From: a bacterium
Lineage (GTDB): Bacteria; Sysuimicrobiota; Sysuimicrobiia; Sysuimicrobiales; Humicultoraceae
Direction: 5' to 3'
DNA: 64,000 nucleotides
Assembly (NCBI GenBank): GCA_031082185.1
Contig: JAVHLI010000006.1
Coordinates: 62,001 to 126,000, forward strand
The translations under genes were made by a program, and so were the position numbers. The notes under the pieces are model-generated. The model did no database searches, was not told the origin of the DNA, and saw nothing but the letters and a program-made list of their open reading frames with translations. Positions 58,936-64,000 of the stretch are shown here, one piece after another; the first letter of the stretch is position 1; every line of letters starts with the position of its first letter.

Positions 58936-59505
58936 CTACGCCAGCACGATCTTCCCATCGCTCATGTCGGTGATCGTCGCCAGCGCCACGATCGGCACGC
59001 CCAGGGTCGCCAGGTGCGCCCGCCCGCCTTCCATGACCTTCTCGATGACCGCGCCGATGCCCACGATTGTCGAACCCGCGGCCTGGGCCAGGCGGGCCAG
59101 GCCCAGGATGGTCTGGCCCGTCGCCAGGAAGTCGTCCACGATCAGCACCCGCTCACCATGCGACAGGTACTCGGGCGAGACGATCAGTTCGATGGTATGC
59201 CCCTTCGTGTGTGACGGGGCCAGGGTCAGGAAGACCTGGTAGGGCATGGTTACCGGCCGCGTCTTGCGCGCGTAGACCACCGGCACGCCCAGGTGCATGG
59301 CGGTTGTGAACGCCGGCGCTATGCCCGAGATCTCCGCGGTCAGCACCTTAGTGGCCCCCACTGAGGCGAACCTGGCCGCCAACTCGCGCCCGCACTCTTC
59401 CAACAGCGCCGGATCCACCTGGTGGTTGAGAAAGCTGTCCACCTTGAGGATTCCGTTGCCCAGGTTGCGGCCTTCGCGCAGTATCCGCTGTTTGAGCGCG
59501 TCCAT
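58936..59505 (-). CDS. xpt: Xanthine phosphoribosyltransferase
   Basis: A 189-residue type I phosphoribosyltransferase that converts xanthine plus PRPP into XMP for purine salvage. It matches Bacillus-type Xpt in length and in MDALKQRILREGRNLGNGIL and the PRPP loop VLIVDDFLATGQTI. GGAGG precedes ATG 59505. It lies 13 bases after the secreted modular protein gene on the same strand. No purine riboswitch is visible ahead of it. Confidence 0.93.
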   Translation of the reverse strand: MDALKQRILREGRNLGNGILKVDSFLNHQVDPALLEECGRELAARFASVGATKVLTAEISGIAPAFTTAMHLGVPVVYARKTRPVTMPYQVFLTLAPSHTKGHTIELIVSPEYLSHGERVLIVDDFLATGQTILGLARLAQAAGSTIVGIGAVIEKVMEGGRAHLATLGVPIVALATITDMSDGKIVLA

Positions 59506-59518
59506 GCTTCCTCCGGCG

Positions 59519-61063
59519 CTACGGCGCCGTGAACTCGACTATCAACCTCGGCCGATTGGCAAGCACGTCCTCACCGTGACCGAAGTACACCAGATTGGCG
59601 CCCATCTCCATGTTGCGGATCAGGAGCCCGTAGTTCGGCATCGATCCGGTGGTCCACGCTCTGACGATTCCGGTCACGTCCCACTCGACGAAGATGCGCG
59701 TCGCGCCGCCCGCGATCGTCACCGGCCCAGCAGGTCGCAGCGTAGCGTAGCTACCGGCCAGCAGGTTCCAGGTGGCGGTTCCCTCGCTCCAATTCCGCGT
59801 GACCGGAAACACCGTGTAGAAGTCGGTGCCGCCGGACCTGTGCCCGTACATGAACAGGCGCAGCGTGGCCCGGCGCACGGTCGCGCCCGAAGGTAGGGCA
59901 ACGTTGAAGCTTACCACCGATCGGAACCGGCCCGTCGCATCGCGACCAACGAAGAGCACCTCGGTGGGGTGCGAGGTTCCCGGCGCGGCTTCGATCAGCG
60001 GGGCGTCGGTGCGGCTCACGTATGTCACCGTTCGGGCCGACGGGGTGCCGGCCGGCGTAGCCGTGGGGGCTGCCGTCGGCGTCCCTGAGATCAGACTCGT
60101 TACCGCCAGCTCCCACGCTTCGTTCGAGGTCGGGTTCATCCGCACGGCGACCTCGTCGCCGCGGCGGACGCGGGCCGGCGCATCGCCGAGGGGCACGGGC
60201 GCGCCGTTTATCGTTACCGCGGCATCGGAGTTGATACGGACCACCTGGCCGTCCTGCAGCGCGATCGCGGTGTGAGTAAGCACGTCTACGCGACCGCGCA
60301 GCAGCCGGAACGAGGCCCGCACGCTGGCCGCGTCGTTGGATGCGCCCACCGCCTCGACCCGCACTTGGTCTCCTACCCGCAGCGCTGCCAGGGCCGCCGA
60401 CCCACCGGCGCCGGTGCCCGCGTCGAATCTCGAAATCGCCGTCTCAGGCGTGATGGCGAAGATGTAGATGACCGCGCCCACGTTCACATGAATACGAGGT
60501 GGGGTCGTGGTAAGGGCGATCGCGACGAGTACCCCTTCGGTGACCCTCGGGGACGGCGTGACAATGGGTGCCGGGGTCACCACTACCGGCGTTGGGAGCG
60601 GTGTCGGCCGAGGCCGATAGCCCGGCGGGGCGGGTTCGGCGGTCGCAAGCGTGATCAGAACGGTGCGCGCCGTGGCCTGCCACTGCACGTACGCGCCCAG
60701 GGCCTCGCTCACGAAGCGGAGCGGCACCATCGTGCGGCCCCCGACAACCATGGGAGGAGTGTCGAGGAGGACCATCCTTCCGTCCACCGCGGCTTCACGC
60801 CGTCCCATGACCAGCTCAATCGTCTTGGACGCCGTGGCGGCGGTGATGCGCTGCGTGGAGGGCTCCCACAAGACCGTGGCGCCCAGGCGCTCGAAGACGC
60901 CCCGGAGCGGGACCAGCAGCCGTCCGCCCACCTCGACGGGCGGCACATCGAAGGCCAGTTCCTCCCCATTGACGAGGACGCGGATCGCTCCCTGACCGGC
61001 CGCCGGCACCAGGTTGAGACTTAGGACGCAGATCAGCAGAACACCCACGAAGGTCGTACGCAT
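59519..61063 (-). CDS. Secreted copper-amine-oxidase-N/DNRLRE modular protein
   Basis: A 514-residue exported protein. A signal peptide ([20 protein letters not shown]) is followed by a copper-amine-oxidase N-terminal-like repeat module ([34 protein letters not shown], then [20 protein letters not shown]), a Pro/Thr-rich linker, a middle beta-rich region with [10 protein letters not shown], and a C-terminal DNRLRE-type jelly-roll ([15 protein letters not shown]). Likely cell-surface associated; function unknown. ATG 61063 is chosen because the signal peptide begins there, rather than the open frame start at 61189. Confidence 0.85.
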   Translation of the reverse strand: MRTTFVGVLLICVLSLNLVPAAGQGAIRVLVNGEELAFDVPPVEVGGRLLVPLRGVFERLGATVLWEPSTQRITAATASKTIELVMGRREAAVDGRMVLLDTPPMVVGGRTMVPLRFVSEALGAYVQWQATARTVLITLATAEPAPPGYRPRPTPLPTPVVVTPAPIVTPSPRVTEGVLVAIALTTTPPRIHVNVGAVIYIFAITPETAISRFDAGTGAGGSAALAALRVGDQVRVEAVGASNDAASVRASFRLLRGRVDVLTHTAIALQDGQVVRINSDAAVTINGAPVPLGDAPARVRRGDEVAVRMNPTSNEAWELAVTSLISGTPTAAPTATPAGTPSARTVTYVSRTDAPLIEAAPGTSHPTEVLFVGRDATGRFRSVVSFNVALPSGATVRRATLRLFMYGHRSGGTDFYTVFPVTRNWSEGTATWNLLAGSYATLRPAGPVTIAGGATRIFVEWDVTGIVRAWTTGSMPNYGLLIRNMEMGANLVYFGHGEDVLANRPRLIVEFTAP

Positions 61064-61140
61064 TCGGCTCACCGCTCCTTTCCCTCGCACTCCATTCAGA
61101 AGGTGAGACTCCCTTCGGCGCCCGCAGTCCGCCCTCCTGG

Positions 61141-61146
61141 TACAAT
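61141..61146 (+). promoter_or_regulatory. Candidate -10 box of the YyaL gene
   Basis: TACAAT lies 9 bases before ATG 61156 with GGGGG between. If used, the leader would be only 2-4 bases long. Confidence 0.45.
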
Positions 61147-61155
61147 GGGGGCACC

Positions 61156-63219
61156 ATGCCCAACCGGCTCGCCGGTGAATCCAGCCCATACCTGCTGCAG
61201 CACGCCGACAACCCGGTGGATTGGTACCCGTGGGGCGAGGAGGCCCTGCGCCGGGCCCGCGAGGAGGATCGTCCGATCTTCCTGAGCATCGGCTACGCGG
61301 CGTGCCACTGGTGCCACGTGATGGCGCACGAGTCCTTCGAGGACCCCGCTGTCGCAGCGGTTCTGAACGCCCACTTTGTCAGCGTCAAGGTGGACCGCGA
61401 GGAGCGGCCGGACCTCGACCAGATCTACATGCAGGCGGTCGTGGCGATGACCGGTCGCGGCGGCTGGCCGATGAGCGTCTTCCTGACGCCGGAAGGCGTG
61501 CCGTTCTACGGAGGCACCTACTTCCCGCCGACCCCGCGCCACGGCATGCCTGCCTTCGTTGATGTGCTGCGGGCGGTCGCCGGGGCATGGCGCACCCGCC
61601 GGGAGGAACTCCTGCGCAGCGCCGAAGGTCTGCTGGAGGTGCTGCGGGGCGAGAGCGCCCGCTCCGTCCCACCCGGTGCCACGCCGCCCTCTGATCTCAC
61701 CGCGGCCACGCTGGACGCGGCCTGCAGCCAGCTTGAGCGCCAGTACGACCTGACCCACGCCGGATGGGGCGGCGCCCCGAAGTTTCCGCAGCCGATGACG
61801 ATTGAGTTTCTCCTGCGCGCCCATCTGCGCACCCGCCTGCGCACCGGCGAGCGATCCGCGCTCGCGATGGCCGAGGCCACGCTGGAGAAGATGGCGCGCG
61901 GCGGCATCTACGACCATCTCGGCGGCGGATTCCACCGCTACGCCACGGACGCGGCCTGGTTGGTACCGCACTTCGAGAAGATGCTCTACGACAACGCGCA
62001 GCTCGCGCGCGTCTACGTGCATGCCTGGCAGGTAACCCAGAACCCGCTCTTCCGGCGCGTGGCCGAGGGGACGCTCGACTACCTCCTCCGTGAGATGACC
62101 GATCCGGCCGGCGGGTTCTACAGCAGCCAGGACGCCGATTCCGAGGGCGAGGAAGGCCGGTTCTTCGTCTGGTCGGCGGATGAGTTCAGCGAGGCACTCG
62201 GGGTTGGCGCCGGCCTCTTCTGCGATGCCTACGGCGTCACCGAGCGCGGGAACTTCGAGGGGAAGAACGTGCTGCACGTTGCGGCGGACCCGCAGGCGCT
62301 GGCCGCGAAGCACGGGGCCGCCGTCGAGGAGATCGAGGAACGCCTGGCCGCGGCGCGGCGCGCGCTCTTCGAGCGCCGGGAGCGTCGCGTGCGCCCGGGC
62401 CTCGACGATAAGGTGCTGGCGGCCTGGAACGGGCTGGCGCTGGCGGCGTTCGCCGAGGCCGCCCGGGTCTTCGACCGTCCCGATTACCGCCGTGCGGCCA
62501 CATCCGCCGCGGCGTTCCTCCTGCGCGAGATGCGGACGGCCAACGGCAGGCTGCTCCGGGCCTGGCGCGGCGGCCGGGCACGGCTGAACGCCTATCTCGA
62601 AGACTACGCCGACGTCATCGAGGGTTTGCTGGCGCTGTACGAGACGACGTTCGACGCGCGCTGGTTCGTGGAGGCTAGGCTTCTGGCCGATGAGATGCTC
62701 GCCCGCTACCGCGATCCCTCCGGCGGGTTCTTCGATACGGCTGACGACCACGAGACGCTGGTAATCAGGCCCCAAGACCTCCAGGACAACGCCACGCCTT
62801 CGGGAAGCGCCATGGCGGCAACCGTGCTGCTGCGCCTGGCCGCGTTTACGGGCGAGGGCAGGTATCGCGACGCGGCGGAGGCCGCGCTGAAAGCCGTCGG
62901 GCCGCTCGCAGCGGCCCATCCCACCGCGTTCGCGCAGTGGCTGTGCGCGCTCGACTTCGCCCTCGCGCCTCCTACCGAGGTCGCCATCGTCGGCGATCCG
63001 GCCTCCGTTGAGACGCGGGCGCTGCTGGATGTCGTGATGAAGCCCTACCGTCCAAACCAGGTGGTTGCGGTGGGCCGGCCCGGCGAGGCATCGCCGATCC
63101 CGCTTCTGGCCGGTCGTTCGCCGCGCGCCGGAGGCGCCACGGCCTTCGTCTGCGAGCGGTTTGCCTGCCGCCTGCCGGTGTCCGATCCGAGGGAACTCGC
63201 CGTCCTGCTCGGCGGTTGA
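61156..63219 (+). CDS. DUF255 thioredoxin-fold protein (YyaL/SSP411 type)
   Basis: A 687-residue cytosolic protein. Residues about 1-165 are a DUF255 thioredoxin-like domain with the family opening [20 protein letters not shown] and a CxxC-like pair in ACHWCHVM (Cys50 and Cys53). The rest is an alpha/alpha-toroid like N-acylglucosamine epimerases ([36 protein letters not shown]). The length fits YyaL and mammalian SPATA20. Catalytic role is unproven. Confidence 0.93.
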   Translation: MPNRLAGESSPYLLQHADNPVDWYPWGEEALRRAREEDRPIFLSIGYAACHWCHVMAHESFEDPAVAAVLNAHFVSVKVDREERPDLDQIYMQAVVAMTGRGGWPMSVFLTPEGVPFYGGTYFPPTPRHGMPAFVDVLRAVAGAWRTRREELLRSAEGLLEVLRGESARSVPPGATPPSDLTAATLDAACSQLERQYDLTHAGWGGAPKFPQPMTIEFLLRAHLRTRLRTGERSALAMAEATLEKMARGGIYDHLGGGFHRYATDAAWLVPHFEKMLYDNAQLARVYVHAWQVTQNPLFRRVAEGTLDYLLREMTDPAGGFYSSQDADSEGEEGRFFVWSADEFSEALGVGAGLFCDAYGVTERGNFEGKNVLHVAADPQALAAKHGAAVEEIEERLAAARRALFERRERRVRPGLDDKVLAAWNGLALAAFAEAARVFDRPDYRRAATSAAAFLLREMRTANGRLLRAWRGGRARLNAYLEDYADVIEGLLALYETTFDARWFVEARLLADEMLARYRDPSGGFFDTADDHETLVIRPQDLQDNATPSGSAMAATVLLRLAAFTGEGRYRDAAEAALKAVGPLAAAHPTAFAQWLCALDFALAPPTEVAIVGDPASVETRALLDVVMKPYRPNQVVAVGRPGEASPIPLLAGRSPRAGGATAFVCERFACRLPVSDPRELAVLLGG

Positions 63220-63266
63220 GGTATACTGAGGTGCAATACGGGTATAGTCCCAGAGGGGATGGGACA

Positions 63267-64000
63267 ATGCCGAAGGCCGCCGGTTGGGTCGCCACGTACA
63301 TGCGCCGACTGCGTGTCGCGGGACTGCGCCCCCGACTGACATTGATCGTTCTCGCAGCAGTAGTCCCTGCGCTAGGGCTCACGCTGTACGCCGATCGGGA
63401 GCACCGCCGGCACATCAGGGCGCTCGCGCTGGCGGAAGCGGCCGGGGAAGCTGAAGAAGCCGCCGGGCGCTACAGGCGGATTATTGACGGCACTTGGAGC
63501 GGGCTGACCCTGGCAGCCGGCGCCAGGGATGTGTACGGCGGCGATCCGGCCGGATGCAGCCGGTACCTATCCCAAACGCTGGCGTGGAATCCCGAGTATG
63601 CCAACCTGGGTGTTGCCGATGCGGATGGCGCCATTCGCTGCAGTGCCGTGCCCCTGGCTGGGCCGGTCAACGCCTCCGAGCATGCGTGGTTCCGGCGGGC
63701 AGTGCGCGCGCGCGGGTTTGCCCTTGGGAACTTCCAGTCCGGCCAGGTTGCCGCGACTCCCGTTGTGGTCGCAGCGCTGCCCGTCCTGGACCGCGCCGGC
63801 GGCGTGGTCAGGGTCGTCTTCGCCGGGCTGAATCTGAAGAAGCTTGCCGACTGGGCCGTCCCTGCCCGTCTGCCCGCGGGGTCGGTGCTTCTCGCACTTG
63901 ACAGCTCGGGCACCGTGCTCTTTCGGCACCCTGATCATGAGAAGTGGGTCGGCCGCTCCATCCCTCATGTCGAGATTGCCAGGGCCATGCTCGCCGGCAG
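63267..64000 (+). CDS. Membrane sensor protein with extracytoplasmic Cache-like domain (partial)
   Basis: Open to the window end; the first 244 residues are seen. A basic N-terminus and one membrane helix (LTLIVLAAVVPALGLTLYA, about 25-43) are followed by a coiled stretch and a PAS-like extracytoplasmic domain (VADADGAIRCS, HAWFRRAVRARGFALGNF, LLALDSSGTVLFRHPDHEKW), the pattern of dCache sensors. The missing C-terminus should show if this is a histidine kinase, GGDEF protein or chemoreceptor. AGAGGGGA precedes ATG 63267, and TATACT and TATAGT boxes (63222, 63243) may serve as -10 elements. Confidence 0.8.
   Translation, partial: MPKAAGWVATYMRRLRVAGLRPRLTLIVLAAVVPALGLTLYADREHRRHIRALALAEAAGEAEEAAGRYRRIIDGTWSGLTLAAGARDVYGGDPAGCSRYLSQTLAWNPEYANLGVADADGAIRCSAVPLAGPVNASEHAWFRRAVRARGFALGNFQSGQVAATPVVVAALPVLDRAGGVVRVVFAGLNLKKLADWAVPARLPAGSVLLALDSSGTVLFRHPDHEKWVGRSIPHVEIARAMLAG

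Noticed and set aside
58936-59518. Purine riboswitch ahead of xpt
   Set aside because: Only 13 bases separate xpt from the upstream gene, and no aptamer-like three-way junction is present there.
61096-63342. Open minus-strand frame of 748 codons opposite the YyaL gene
   Set aside because: It mirrors the codon pattern of the well-supported YyaL gene in GC-rich DNA; its residues are Arg/Gly/Ala/His-rich with no family motif.
49-64000. CRISPR arrays, prophage genes and rRNA operons
   Set aside because: I looked for regularly spaced repeats, phage structural genes and rRNA segments and found none; the tandem repeats seen have 2-3 units without spacers.

Overview
The window is about 64 kb of dense, GC-rich (estimated by eye at 65-68%) bacterial chromosome. 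Genes sit nose to tail, operon neighbours often overlap by 1-4 bases, and several convergent pairs share or nearly share their stop codons. No single gene fixes the taxon. The combination points to a deep-branching Terrabacteria-type lineage (for example Sysuimicrobiota/CSP1-3, Armatimonadota, Chloroflexota or a high-GC Bacillota class): a Bacillus-type 270-nt SRP RNA with an Alu domain, GTP-type PEP carboxykinase, group III phosphofructokinases, copper-amine-oxidase-N-type surface protein, many ABC importers, and no visible outer-membrane genes. This placement is inference with low confidence.

Layout. 0-7 kb: a QueG-like iron-sulfur protein, PEP carboxykinase, a PHP phosphatase with an MFS transporter, and two tandem phosphofructokinases whose active-site residues predict ATP use for one and pyrophosphate use for the other. 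7-11 kb: minus-strand operon of a 2-hydroxyacid dehydrogenase, a SIS sugar isomerase-like protein and an ABC-2 exporter. 11-19 kb: an M20 amidohydrolase followed by a five-gene dipeptide-type ABC importer, split between its permease and ATPase genes by a TnpB-only IS200/IS605 element in antisense. 19-25 kb: a small two-gene nuclease-like/DUF2283 cassette, a luciferase-like oxidoreductase, an FAH hydrolase and a purine-salvage operon (MFS, adenine deaminase, nucleoside phosphorylase). 25-31 kb: a class III aminotransferase and a GYD/PfkB-kinase/taurine-type ABC importer operon. 31-40 kb: a Lon-like protease with a degenerate ATPase site, a DinB-like protein, SRP RNA, acyl-CoA ligase, signal peptidase I, tRNA-Ser(GGA) and a two-component system.

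40-43 kb is the most accessory-looking stretch: an ISNCY-like transposase remnant, a candidate structured RNA, a nucleotidyltransferase/HEPN toxin-antitoxin pair behind a textbook promoter and repeated GTACAC operator sites, and a PLD-nuclease/EVE-domain fusion that looks like a modification-dependent restriction enzyme. I consider this compact defence island the best candidate for a little-described system. 43-52 kb: an Nramp metal transporter with a palindromic operator, a tandem universal stress protein, tRNA-Ser(CGA), and a six-gene operon of an RpiR regulator, an AfuABC/PhnSTUV-like ABC importer and two HAD proteins, plausibly for phosphorylated or phosphonate substrates. 52-57 kb: a complete Mrp Na+/H+ antiporter operon with MrpA and MrpB fused. 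57-64 kb: a beta-CASP metallo-beta-lactamase preceded by interleaved palindromes, xanthine phosphoribosyltransferase, a secreted modular protein, a YyaL-type thioredoxin-fold protein, and the start of a membrane sensor that runs off the window.
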